Shown: piece by piece, positions 1-7,489 of the stretch
Layout of the letters: each line of letters begins with the position of its first letter
How positions within the stretch are numbered: the stretch's first letter is position 1
From: a virus
Direction: 5' to 3' (one strand)
Length of the DNA stretch: 22,748 nucleotides
Virus record (IMG/VR): IMGVR_UViG_3300025466_000190
Location: 1-22,748 of that record
Program-made: the position numbers and the translations under genes
Notes under the pieces: generated by a model
The model's input: only the letters and a program-made list of their open reading frames with translations
The model's database searches: none
What the model was told of the DNA's origin: nothing

Positions 1-1
1 C

Positions 2-1414
2 GGCGATACAACCTTTGTCATTTCTGGCACGGTTAATGCGGGTACGCAGTGGGTTCAGACCACCGATTTCCCAATCACCATTGGCACAACGCCTCTTACG
101 TTTGTTCAGATTGGTGGGCCGGGTGTTTATTCCGCTGGTACGGGTCTTACATTATCAGGCAACGTATTCAGCATTACAAATACGGCGGTTACAGCCACTT
201 CATATGGCTCATCCACTGCCATACCTACGTTTACGGTCAATGCACAGGGCCAGTTAACTGCGGCGTCTACTGCGGCGGTTATTGCTCCGGCGGGTACGTT
301 AACGGGTACGACATTAGCATCAAACGTGGTCTCATCGTCCTTAACCAGTGTTGGAACAATCGCAACGGGTGTTTGGAACGGAACAACTATTGCAACGGGA
401 TACGGCGGCACTGGATTGACGACATTCACGTCTGGCGGCGCAGTATATGCTACGTCATCGTCTGCATTGACCACGGGAACACTGCCTATTGCATCTGGCG
501 GAACGGGGCAAACAACTGCTTCTGCGGCGTTCAATGCATTGTCGCCAATTACGTCTACGGGCGATTTAATTATTGGCAACGGCACAAATAGTGCAACCCG
601 CCTTGCAATCGGCACAAATGGTTATGTTTTAACTTCTAATGGGACAACGGCATCTTGGGCCGCTGCTTCAGGGGTTACGTCATTCACATCGGGTACAACG
701 GGACTTACGCCATCATCCCCTACAACAGGTGCGATTACTCTTGCAGGTACGTTAAATACTGCAAATGGCGGCACGGGCCTTACAGGATTTACCGCAGCCA
801 ATAATGCTATTTATTCCACATCGTCGTCCGCATTAACGGCAGGAACACTTCCTGTGGCGGCTGGTGGTACGGGCGCTACAACACTTACTGGTGTGCTTAA
901 AGGCACGGGTACAACAGCAATTACGGCGGCAACGGCAGGTACGGATTATGTTGCACCCGGTACGGCCACGACATTTACCGCAACACAAACATTTTCTGGT
1001 TCGTCTTCTGTCTTGGCGGCGGTTGCTACCAACATTGCAGAAGTTGCGACCGTATCGGCCACGGCTGCTACGGGTACAATTAACTTTGACGTAACCACGC
1101 AGTCTGTCTTGTATTACACGTCATCTGCGTCGGCTAACTGGACACTGAATATACGCGGCAGTTCAGGAACGTCATTAAATACGCTTATGTCCACTGGTCA
1201 ATCCATTACGATTGCCTTCTTGGTAACAAATGGCGCTACCGCCTATTACCAGACAGGTTTTACGATTGATGGAACATCAGTCACACCAAAGTGGCAGGGT
1301 GGTACGGCTCCGACATCAGGTGACGCCAGTTCAGTTGACATATATACTTTTAGCATTGTTAAGACGGGTTCGGCTGCGTATACCGTCTTTGGCACAGTAA
1401 CCAAGTTTGCATAA
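2..1414 (+). CDS. Tail fibre protein with GGTG repeats (5' partial)
   Basis: The reading frame is open from base 2 to a TAA at 1412-1414, so the gene starts upstream and 470 residues are visible. It is almost entirely Gly/Thr/Ser/Ala, as in fibrous phage tail proteins. Two copies of a characteristic unit are clear: SGGAVYATSSSALTTGTLP followed by IASGGTGQTTAS (434-508), and NAIYSTSSSALTAGTLP followed by VAAGGTGATT (797-874). Between them is a segment of the type GDLIIGNGTNSATRL...GTNGYVLTSN, typical of long phage tail fibres. The last ~127 residues (from 1031) form a compact module that recurs in the protein at 4518-5456. Inference: a trimeric fibre contributing to host adsorption. The N-terminal virion-attachment part lies outside the window. 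The first GTG inside the window (326) is not the true start, because coding character extends unbroken to the left edge. Confidence 0.85.
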   Translation, partial: GDTTFVISGTVNAGTQWVQTTDFPITIGTTPLTFVQIGGPGVYSAGTGLTLSGNVFSITNTAVTATSYGSSTAIPTFTVNAQGQLTAASTAAVIAPAGTLTGTTLASNVVSSSLTSVGTIATGVWNGTTIATGYGGTGLTTFTSGGAVYATSSSALTTGTLPIASGGTGQTTASAAFNALSPITSTGDLIIGNGTNSATRLAIGTNGYVLTSNGTTASWAAASGVTSFTSGTTGLTPSSPTTGAITLAGTLNTANGGTGLTGFTAANNAIYSTSSSALTAGTLPVAAGGTGATTLTGVLKGTGTTAITAATAGTDYVAPGTATTFTATQTFSGSSSVLAAVATNIAEVATVSATAATGTINFDVTTQSVLYYTSSASANWTLNIRGSSGTSLNTLMSTGQSITIAFLVTNGATAYYQTGFTIDGTSVTPKWQGGTAPTSGDASSVDIYTFSIVKTGSAAYTVFGTVTKFA

Positions 1415-1425
1415 GGATAAGACGG

Positions 1426-3816
1426 ATGCCAACGATTATCACCCGTGGAGCAGTATCGGCAAAGGCTTACGGCTTTGGTGTGTCTGGTGGTTACAGCGTA
1501 GGTAAGTCCCTGCGCTTTCGTTCGTCTGCAAGTGCGTATTTGAATAGGACTCTTGGCACTTCGACCAATGGGCAAAAATTCACATGGTCAGGGTGGGTAA
1601 AACGCGGTAAACTTGGGTCAGTTCAAGGATTGCAACACGGCTATTCCGCAAGCAATAACCAAGGCGGAATATTATTTAATTCTTCTGATATTTTGCAATT
1701 TAGTGATTATCCAACATCATCAAATGCACTGCTTCAAACTACCGCCGTTTATCGTGATCCATCCGCTTGGTATCATATTGTAGTTGCGGCTGATACAACA
1801 CAGGCAACGGCTTCAAACCGCGTACTAATGTATGTCAATGGCGTTCAAATTACGTCATTTTCTACGGCAACATACCCAACGCAGAATACTGTCCTTAATA
1901 TCAATAAAACTTCTAATACTGGTTTAATTGGTCAATATTATGACGGCACAAATAACTATTTTGATGGTTATCTTGCTGAAGTAAATATGGTTGACGGCCA
2001 AGCCCTGACGCCATCCAGCTTCGGTGCATACGACACCAACGGCGTATGGCAACCCATCAAGTACAGCGGCACGTATGGCACGAACGGGTTCTACCTGAAT
2101 TTCGGTAATACGACATCTACGACCACGCTTGGCTATGACACGTCTGGCAATAGCAATAACTGGACGACGAACAACATTTCCCTGACGGCGGGTAGCACCT
2201 ACGACAGCATGACGGATAGCCCTACGGTTACGTCTGCGTCGGTGGCGAATTATGCGGTGTTGAATCCTATATTTAATCCTAACGGCACAGTTGTAACGTA
2301 TTCAAATGCAAATTTAAATTATTCGTATTCCACACCAACGGGTGTTGCCAATAAAGCGCCAGTTCAGGGTTCAATAGCAGTAAATTCTGGAAAATGGTAT
2401 TATGAATTTACTGAAGGAAGTCCTGTAAACGCACAGGTTGGCATTACAACTGGCGTTTTATATGGTGGTAGCGCAAACGGCCCAAATTATGTTCTTATGT
2501 CCAACGGCGGTTGGAACACCACCAGTGGAAGCACTCCTGCCAACCCGTCCACTTGGACAACTGGGGCGGTCATTGGTGTTGCATTTAATCTTACAAATCA
2601 AACTGTTCAATTTTTTATTAATGGAACAAGCCAAGGAACCATAACTGGCATTACATCCGGTTTAACATGGTATCCAATTATATCTGTAAACACATCTGCA
2701 AGTGGTGGCGCAGGTTCTGTTAACTTCGGCCAACAGCCATTCACCTACACCCCGCCAACGGGCTTCAATGCACTGAACACCTACAATTTACCTACGCCTA
2801 CCATTGCAAACGGGGCGCAGTATATGGCGGCTACGACCTATACGGGTACGGGTGTTACGCAAAACGTATTGAACAGCGCCAATAATACGATTGGAACAAC
2901 CTTCCAGCCTGATTTAGTTTGGTACAAAAACAGAAGTTATTCTTCTGGGGCAAGCCATCGTTTGTTTGACGTTTCCCGTGGGACAAATGCCTTGTATTCA
3001 AATTTGACAAATGCTGAAGCAAACGAAAGTGCATATTATTCGGGAACAATTTCCAACGGGTTTACAGTCACTGGCAACGATCAATCATCAAATTTCAGTG
3101 GGTCAACATTTGTCGGTTGGCAATGGAAAGCTGGCGGCTCAACCGTCTCCAACACCAATGGCAGCATCACGTCCACCGTGTCGGCTAACACGACCGCAGG
3201 GTTCTCTGTGGTGACTTATACCGCGCCTTCAAGCGGCTCAGCAACTGTTGGGCATGGGCTGGGTGTTGCACCATCATTGGTAATTATGAAGACACGCGCC
3301 TATGTTTTGGATTGGTATGTTTATCATCAATCGTTAGGCGGGACACAATATTTAATACTTGATGGTACCGCCGCAGCAGCAACAAGTTCTGTTGTATGGA
3401 ATAACACAAACCCCACATCAACTGTATTTTCTTTGGGCGCTGGTCTTGCAACAACAGGAAACATGGTTGCCTACTGCTGGGCCGCAGTAGCTGGCTACAG
3501 TGCATTTGGATCGTACACGGGTAATGGTAGTACGGATGGCACGTTCGTGTATCTTGGATTTAGACCAAGGTTTATAATGTTCAAACGAACAGACGCAACA
3601 AGCAACTGGCTTATTATTGACAGTTCTCGTGGACCATACAATCCAGATCAAAACAGATTATTTCCTAATTTAAGTGCGGCAGAAGACACATCTGAAAATT
3701 ACGATTTGTTGTCTAACGGATTTAAACTTAGGGATGCTTCTGGATTAGCAAATAATGGTACAATAATCTACGCCGCTTTTGCGGAAAACCCGTTTAACTC
3801 GTCCCGCGCCCGATAG
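1426..3816 (+). CDS. Tail fibre / receptor-binding protein with LamG-like and SPRY-like domains
   Basis: The 796-residue product starts at an ATG preceded by AAGGATAAG, 11 bases after the previous stop. Residues ~28-240 resemble a LamG/concanavalin A-like lectin domain (FTWSGWVKRG near 52, WYHIVVAADT near 115, VLMYVNGVQI near 133, DGYLAEVNMVDGQALTPSSF near 180-199). Residues ~318-440 resemble a SPRY domain (SGKWYYEF, VIGVAFNLTNQTVQFFINGT, a final SVNFGQQPF). Residues ~485-790 contain two related blocks, PDLVWYKNR...LFDVSRG...NGFTV and PRFIMFKRT...IIDSSRG...NGFKL, an arrangement common in phage tail proteins. Such beta-sandwich lectin folds bind carbohydrate or protein receptors, so host recognition is the likely role. 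Base composition alternates sharply along the gene, suggesting a mosaic built by recombination. Domain calls rest on motif recognition and no profile search was run. Confidence 0.8.
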   Translation: MPTIITRGAVSAKAYGFGVSGGYSVGKSLRFRSSASAYLNRTLGTSTNGQKFTWSGWVKRGKLGSVQGLQHGYSASNNQGGILFNSSDILQFSDYPTSSNALLQTTAVYRDPSAWYHIVVAADTTQATASNRVLMYVNGVQITSFSTATYPTQNTVLNINKTSNTGLIGQYYDGTNNYFDGYLAEVNMVDGQALTPSSFGAYDTNGVWQPIKYSGTYGTNGFYLNFGNTTSTTTLGYDTSGNSNNWTTNNISLTAGSTYDSMTDSPTVTSASVANYAVLNPIFNPNGTVVTYSNANLNYSYSTPTGVANKAPVQGSIAVNSGKWYYEFTEGSPVNAQVGITTGVLYGGSANGPNYVLMSNGGWNTTSGSTPANPSTWTTGAVIGVAFNLTNQTVQFFINGTSQGTITGITSGLTWYPIISVNTSASGGAGSVNFGQQPFTYTPPTGFNALNTYNLPTPTIANGAQYMAATTYTGTGVTQNVLNSANNTIGTTFQPDLVWYKNRSYSSGASHRLFDVSRGTNALYSNLTNAEANESAYYSGTISNGFTVTGNDQSSNFSGSTFVGWQWKAGGSTVSNTNGSITSTVSANTTAGFSVVTYTAPSSGSATVGHGLGVAPSLVIMKTRAYVLDWYVYHQSLGGTQYLILDGTAAAATSSVVWNNTNPTSTVFSLGAGLATTGNMVAYCWAAVAGYSAFGSYTGNGSTDGTFVYLGFRPRFIMFKRTDATSNWLIIDSSRGPYNPDQNRLFPNLSAAEDTSENYDLLSNGFKLRDASGLANNGTIIYAAFAENPFNSSRAR

Positions 3817-3823
3817 GTGAAAT

Positions 3824-4282
3824 ATGTTTCTTCATAATGGCCAACAGATCAACATAGACCAGCCCTTCACTATTGGGGATACAAACTATCCTCCAAATTG
3901 GTTGCGGGAATCTACGCCTGAAATGCGTGAAGCATTGGGCATTGTTGAAATTACGTGGGGTCCACGTCCTGACGACCGTTTCTATTGGGTTCAAGAAAAC
4001 ATGGATGGGACATATACAACGTCGCCAAAAGACCTGACGCAGTTAAAGGCGACCTTTACCGCGCAAGTGGATCAAACGGCATATAGTCTGTTGTTACCAA
4101 CGGATTGGATGATTGTGCGTAAGGCAGAAACCAATGTGGCGGTTCCTGATGCCACGACAACTTACCGTGCTGCGGTTAGGGCTGGTGCGCTTGCCAACCG
4201 GACGGCAATAGCCAATGCTCCGAATGTTGAAGAACTAATTACGGCGGTTTCCTCACTTACTTGGCCTGTGGTGCAATCATGA
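3824..4282 (+). CDS. Tail fibre assembly-like protein (DUF4376-like)
   Basis: The product is 152 residues, starting at an ATG with GATAGGTG-like sequence upstream. Its N-terminal half is a small beta-rich region (FTIGDTNYPPNWL, EITWGPRPDDRFYWVQENMDGTY). Its C-terminal half has the alpha-helical pattern LLLPTDWMIVRKAET followed by TTYRAAVRAGALAN and a final VEELITAV. This tDW.v.R..E then YR..vR pattern is typical of tail-fibre assembly/chaperone proteins that sit directly downstream of the fibre they help fold. The position right after the 796-residue receptor-binding protein fits this. Its TGA overlaps the next gene's ATG (ATGA), so the two are translationally coupled. Whether it is a transient chaperone or stays in the virion cannot be read from sequence. 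Confidence 0.6.
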   Translation: MFLHNGQQINIDQPFTIGDTNYPPNWLRESTPEMREALGIVEITWGPRPDDRFYWVQENMDGTYTTSPKDLTQLKATFTAQVDQTAYSLLLPTDWMIVRKAETNVAVPDATTTYRAAVRAGALANRTAIANAPNVEELITAVSSLTWPVVQS

Positions 4283-4521
4283 CATTAGACTGGCAGCAAA
4301 TTGTTGATATTCTCATTACGGCGGGATTTGCTTGTGTAGGGTATTTTTATGCCCAAATCATTGCAGACGCCAAAAAAGACCGTCAAATGTTGAATGATTT
4401 GCGGGTTGATCTGCCAACAAAATACGTCAGCAAAGATGATTTAACTGCTCATTTAAATCGCATTGAAATGATGCTAAACAAGATTTGGGACCGTTTGGAG
4501 CAAAAGGTGGATAAGCCATGA
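4279..4521 (+). CDS. Small single-pass membrane protein, unknown function
   Basis: The chosen ATG at 4279 overlaps the previous stop (ATGA), giving 80 residues. An in-frame TTG at 4261 would add six residues but lies deeper inside the upstream gene. Residues ~5-25 form one hydrophobic segment (IVDILITAGFACVGYFYAQI). The rest is charged and helical (DAKKDRQMLNDLRVDLP, YVSKDDLTAHLNRIEMMLNK) and looks able to form a coiled coil. Similar short proteins (one N-terminal membrane helix, then LP..YV.K.d and a helix ending in K.DK) are common near lysis or tail-fibre genes in phages and resemble XhlA-type or holin-associated proteins in outline. A role in lysis is plausible but unproven. The TGA overlaps the start of the next gene by four bases. 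Confidence 0.7.
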   Translation: MTLDWQQIVDILITAGFACVGYFYAQIIADAKKDRQMLNDLRVDLPTKYVSKDDLTAHLNRIEMMLNKIWDRLEQKVDKP

Positions 4522-5456
4522 GTATTACAACCAATCTTGCCCTAAACGAACCAGCGTATAACAGTACGTCCCCAACGTGGGATCAGCCGCTTAATTATAA
4601 TGCTACCATCCTTGACCAGATGTTTGGCAACACGACAAGCGTATCTGTCAGCACCAGCGGTTCACCCACTTATACTAACATTACTGCGCCAAGTTCCACG
4701 GCAGCGGGTTCCACGTCTCAGGCTATGCGGTTTAACTTGACGGGTGCGTTGGCGGCTAACCAGACTGTGCTTTTGCCACAAAGCGTGGCAGGTATGTGGA
4801 TTGTTACCAACAGCACAACTGGCTCTTATACTGTAACGGTTGGCTCTAATAACGGAAGCAATGCGTCAGCGGGTACTACGGTTGCACCGCCACAGGGATT
4901 TAGCATCCTACTTTATTCAGACGGAACGAACGTCAAAAAGGCGGATGATGGTATTCTAAGTGCTGTTACGGCCCTTACTCTTACGGGCAATCTGGTTGTA
5001 GGCGGCACGTCTACTTTTAACGGGACATCTACCTTTAATGGTTCCGCATCCACTTTGGCGGCAATCATACAAAATGCGGCAGAACCAGCCACAATTACCG
5101 CGACTTCTGCGACCGGAACAATTAACTTTGACGTTCTTACGCAGTCGGTATTGTATTACACCACAAATGCCAGTGGCAATTTTACATTAAACTTCCGTGG
5201 TAACGGGTCAAATACGCTCAACTCCATATTGTCCACGGGTCAGGCGCTTACGTGTGTGTTTATTAACACCAATGGCTCAACGCCTTATTATGCATCTGCC
5301 TTTACTATAGACGGGACATCCGTAACCCCTAAGTGGCAGAACTTGGTTACTCCATCGTCTGGCAATGCAAGCGCGTTGGACATTTACACATTTGCCATTA
5401 TTAAAACTGGGTCTGGTACGTATACCGTTCTGGCTGGATTGGTGGGATATGCGTAA
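4518..5456 (+). CDS. Second tail fibre-like protein sharing a C-terminal module with the first
   Basis: The 312-residue product begins at an ATG overlapping the upstream TGA. The N-terminus (LALNEPAYNSTSPTWDQPLNYNATILDQMFG) is the kind of short helix-turn segment seen where phage fibre proteins attach. Residues ~60-145 are beta-rich (VLLPQSVAGMWIVTNSTTGSYT, FSILLYSDGTNVKKAD). Next is the fibre signature LTLTGNLVVGGTSTFNGTS with TSTFNG repeated in tandem. From residue 186 to the end (5073-5453) the protein matches the C-terminal module of the gene ending at 1414, including the shared strings TGTINFDV, TQSVLYYT and FTIDGTSVTPKWQ. The likely role is a second fibre or fibre-tip protein. The shared module suggests a common receptor, trimerisation or docking function for both fibres. 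Confidence 0.75.
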   Translation: MSITTNLALNEPAYNSTSPTWDQPLNYNATILDQMFGNTTSVSVSTSGSPTYTNITAPSSTAAGSTSQAMRFNLTGALAANQTVLLPQSVAGMWIVTNSTTGSYTVTVGSNNGSNASAGTTVAPPQGFSILLYSDGTNVKKADDGILSAVTALTLTGNLVVGGTSTFNGTSTFNGSASTLAAIIQNAAEPATITATSATGTINFDVLTQSVLYYTTNASGNFTLNFRGNGSNTLNSILSTGQALTCVFINTNGSTPYYASAFTIDGTSVTPKWQNLVTPSSGNASALDIYTFAIIKTGSGTYTVLAGLVGYA

Positions 5457-5764
5457 TGAAATTTACGTGGGAATTTCCGCAGTTTATCGTTAGCCCAGAA
5501 TATGATGGCCTAGCCAATGTGGTTACGGCCATTAATTGGGTATGCACGGGAACGGATGGCACTGTCACATCATCTGCATCTGGTACGGCTAATTTAGGTT
5601 CGCCAAACCCAGCAGAATTCGTTCCATATGCTGACATTACTCAAGAAATGGCCTATCAATGGGTTGCGGGTTGTATTAGTATGCCCGGCGTTGAGGCGCA
5701 AATTGCTTCACAAATTAACCTATTAAGTGAAACAACGTCACAAACCCAACAACCACCATTCTAA
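5456..5764 (+). CDS. Small conserved phage protein downstream of tail fibres, unknown function
   Basis: This 102-residue protein starts at an ATG sharing one base with the upstream TAA (TAATG), with GGTGGGA upstream as a possible ribosome binding site. The pattern FTWEFPQFIVSPEYDGLANVV, INWVCTGTDG, then FVPYADITQEMAYQWV and a short helix VEAQIASQINLL recalls a family of ~100-residue proteins common in tail or structural clusters of aquatic phages (beta-rich N-half, then a helix like those of tail assembly proteins). I do not know an experimentally shown function. The position suggests a minor tail or assembly factor. No signal peptide or membrane segment is visible. Confidence 0.7.
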   Translation: MKFTWEFPQFIVSPEYDGLANVVTAINWVCTGTDGTVTSSASGTANLGSPNPAEFVPYADITQEMAYQWVAGCISMPGVEAQIASQINLLSETTSQTQQPPF

Positions 5765-5773
5765 GAGGATTCA

Positions 5774-5959
5774 ATGGAAAATCTTGAACTTACTTTCAAA
5801 TTTACGGTCGCAGAAGCAAATATTATTGCGGCGGGTCTTGGGAAGTTACCGCTTGAAGCGGGTATTGCTGTTTATGAAAAAATAAAAGCACAAGCAGAAC
5901 CGCAAATCCAAGCTGCTGCAGCCACGCCTGTAGCGCCGGAAAATCAACCTGCTGAATAA
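5774..5959 (+). CDS. Very small conserved phage protein, unknown function
   Basis: The product is 61 residues from an ATG preceded by a good AGAGGA site. The N-terminal 40 residues (LTFKFTVAEANIIAAGLGKLP, AGIAVYEKIKAQAE) follow a pattern I recognise from many short marine-phage proteins: a hydrophobic strand, then 'ea N.il.aLgklP' and a helix. The tail is Ala/Pro/Gln-rich and probably disordered. No catalytic or binding motif is visible. It lies between the fibre cluster and the lysis cassette and is probably co-transcribed with both. The call as a real gene rests on the ribosome site, spacing and recognisable pattern. Confidence 0.65.
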   Translation: MENLELTFKFTVAEANIIAAGLGKLPLEAGIAVYEKIKAQAEPQIQAAAATPVAPENQPAE

Positions 5960-5971
5960 TATGGACTAAGT

Positions 5972-6439
5972 ATGGACCCGTTTACCCTCATCGCTGGCGC
6001 GACTGCAATCTATAATAGCATCAAGTCCGCCGTCGATGCAGGGCAGGACGTAATGGAAACTGCAGAAAAAGTGGGCAATCTTTTCAGTAAGGTTGCCCAA
6101 ATTGTTACTATTGCGTCTACACCACGCAAAAAGAAATTATTCCAAAGCCAAGCTGAGTTTGAGGCTGAAGCGGTTAAGATTTATGCCGCCAAAGCCAAGG
6201 CTCAGCAAATGCAGTTGGACGTTAAAAATATGTTTGTGGGGCAGTATGGCCCTGCCGCATGGGAAGGTATTCAACGGTCAGTCATTGAGATGCGGAAGGA
6301 AGCTGCCCGTCAAGCTGCGGCTGCCTTGAAGGAACAGGAAGAAAACCGCAAGGATTTGATTATGGTTAGCAGTATTGTAGGTTTTCTGGTATTAGGCATT
6401 GGTGCAATTGGCGTATTTCTTATGATAACGGTGAAATAA
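5972..6439 (+). CDS. Tail-anchored membrane protein, unknown function, next to holin
   Basis: The 155-residue protein has a mostly helical, charged body (residues ~25-128, including long Ala/Lys/Glu/Gln stretches such as KEAARQAAAALKEQEENRKD). One strong hydrophobic segment sits at the C-terminus (residues ~129-152, DLIMVSSIVGFLVLGIGAIG). The N-terminus (MDPFTLIAGATAIYNSIKSAVDAGQD) is a pattern I associate with conserved proteins of marine myo- and podophages. A C-terminal anchor with a cytosolic helical domain, immediately before the holin, suggests an accessory lysis role, for example a pinholin regulator or antiholin. A structural role cannot be excluded. The start ATG at 5972 has only a weak upstream site (GGACTAAG). 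The next gene follows after one base. Confidence 0.7.
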   Translation: MDPFTLIAGATAIYNSIKSAVDAGQDVMETAEKVGNLFSKVAQIVTIASTPRKKKLFQSQAEFEAEAVKIYAAKAKAQQMQLDVKNMFVGQYGPAAWEGIQRSVIEMRKEAARQAAAALKEQEENRKDLIMVSSIVGFLVLGIGAIGVFLMITVK

Positions 6440-6440
6440 C

Positions 6441-6971
6441 ATGGACATTCTTAAAACTTTTGGACCATTGCTTGGTTCAGTCGCCCCAACCATCGCGACG
6501 GCATTGCTTGGACCTGTTGGTGGCATGGCGGTTAAAGCTATATCAAATGCCCTTTTTGGTCATGAAAATGGCACTGAAGACGACATCATGTCGGCTCTTG
6601 CTAATCCAACAGGTGATCAGTTGGCGGCCCTGAAAAAGATTGATGCGGACTTCAAAGTTCAGATGAAGTCGTTGGACATTGATCTGGAACGTATTTCCGA
6701 ACAAGACCGCGATTCAGCCCGTAATATGCAGATTGCAACCCGCGATTGGATCCCTCGCGTATTGGCAGTAGGCGTTACGGTCGGTTTTTTTGGCATCATT
6801 GCTTATATTTTGCACTTTGGTCTTCCGGCCACAGGTGGCGAGGCATTGCTTATGCTAATCGGTACACTTGGCACTGCTTGGACTAGCGTAATGGGTTTTT
6901 ATTTTGGTTCGTCCGCTGGTTCAAAGCAAAAGACGGATGCGCTTACTGCTTCCTTGGGGAACAAACAGTGA
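6441..6971 (+). CDS. Holin of the GTA_holin_3TM type
   Basis: The 176-residue product has an N-terminal hydrophobic stretch (residues ~8-38, Gly/Ala-rich), a charged middle (IDLERISEQDRDSARN, ~80-96) and two strong membrane helices (~106-127 VLAVGVTVGFFGIIAYILHF and ~134-155). It ends in the signature GFYFGSSAGSKQKTD. The order 'D..sAR.m...t.dW.pr.la', two membrane spans, then 'YFGSS.gSk.K' is characteristic of the three-transmembrane holin family found in Rhodobacter gene transfer agents and many phages. It should permeabilise the inner membrane so the endolysin can reach the peptidoglycan. The next gene is the endolysin and its GTG start overlaps this gene's TGA, which fits a holin-lysin pair. 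Confidence 0.85.
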   Translation: MDILKTFGPLLGSVAPTIATALLGPVGGMAVKAISNALFGHENGTEDDIMSALANPTGDQLAALKKIDADFKVQMKSLDIDLERISEQDRDSARNMQIATRDWIPRVLAVGVTVGFFGIIAYILHFGLPATGGEALLMLIGTLGTAWTSVMGFYFGSSAGSKQKTDALTASLGNKQ

Positions 6972-7480
6972 ACGGTAATTTTGAACAATGTTTAGCCCTC
7001 GTTCTTAAATCTGAAGGTGGGTATACGGATAATCCCAAAGACCCCGGCGGTCGTACAAATCTTGGCGTAACGCAAAAAGTTTGGGAATCTTGGGTGAAGC
7101 GAGATGTTACTGAAGCTGAAATGAGGGCTTTAGGGCCGCAGGACGTGGCTCCTTTGTATAAGGCTAATTATTGGGATAAGATCAGTGGCGACTCACTTCC
7201 TCTTGGCATTGACTATGCCACTTTTGATATGGCTGTTAATAGTGGGGTAGGCCGTGCGGCGAAAACCCTTCAGCAGGTACTTGGCGTTGGTGCGGACGGA
7301 CAAATCGGCCAAGCCACAATTAGTGCTTGTGAAGCGGCTAACGCTCGTGAAGTTGCTACGGGAGTCTGTGAAGCAAGACTAGCCTTTTTGCAAAGTTTGC
7401 CCACGTATGGTACGTTTGGCAAAGGTTGGTCAAATAGAGTTGCGGCGGTAGAAAAGGCTGCCTTTGACATGGCATCGTAG
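6968..7480 (+). CDS. Endolysin, glycoside hydrolase family 108 muramidase
   Basis: The 170-residue protein starts at GTG, overlapping the holin stop (GTGA). Near the N-terminus is the family signature EGGYTDNPKDPGGRTNLGVT, with Glu16 the expected catalytic acid, followed by YKANYWDKI and FDMAVNSGVGRAAKTLQ. The C-terminal half (VLGVGADGQIGQAT...) matches the peptidoglycan-binding domain usually joined to GH108. Length and order are normal for the family, as in phage N4 gp61-like lysins. No signal peptide or membrane segment is seen, so export should depend on the upstream holin. It cleaves the MurNAc-GlcNAc bond during lysis. Confidence 0.93.
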   Translation: MNGNFEQCLALVLKSEGGYTDNPKDPGGRTNLGVTQKVWESWVKRDVTEAEMRALGPQDVAPLYKANYWDKISGDSLPLGIDYATFDMAVNSGVGRAAKTLQQVLGVGADGQIGQATISACEAANAREVATGVCEARLAFLQSLPTYGTFGKGWSNRVAAVEKAAFDMAS

Positions 7481-7489
7481 GATTAAGTT

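Noticed and set aside
127-615. A 162-codon open frame on the minus strand
   Set aside because: It lies wholly opposite the repeat-rich fibre gene, is low-complexity Val/Pro/Ala sequence that mirrors the fibre codons, and has no recognisable family.
326-1414. Gene start at GTG 326
   Set aside because: The same frame is open and fibre-like back to base 2, so the gene is simply cut by the left edge.
1426-3816. Diversity-generating retroelement target in the receptor-binding gene
   Set aside because: No reverse transcriptase or template repeat is visible, and the composition pattern is block-like rather than adenine-specific.
5011-5050. Short tandem repeat TSTFNG in the second fibre
   Set aside because: It is a normal low-copy fibre repeat seen in many phage tail proteins, not a distinct element.
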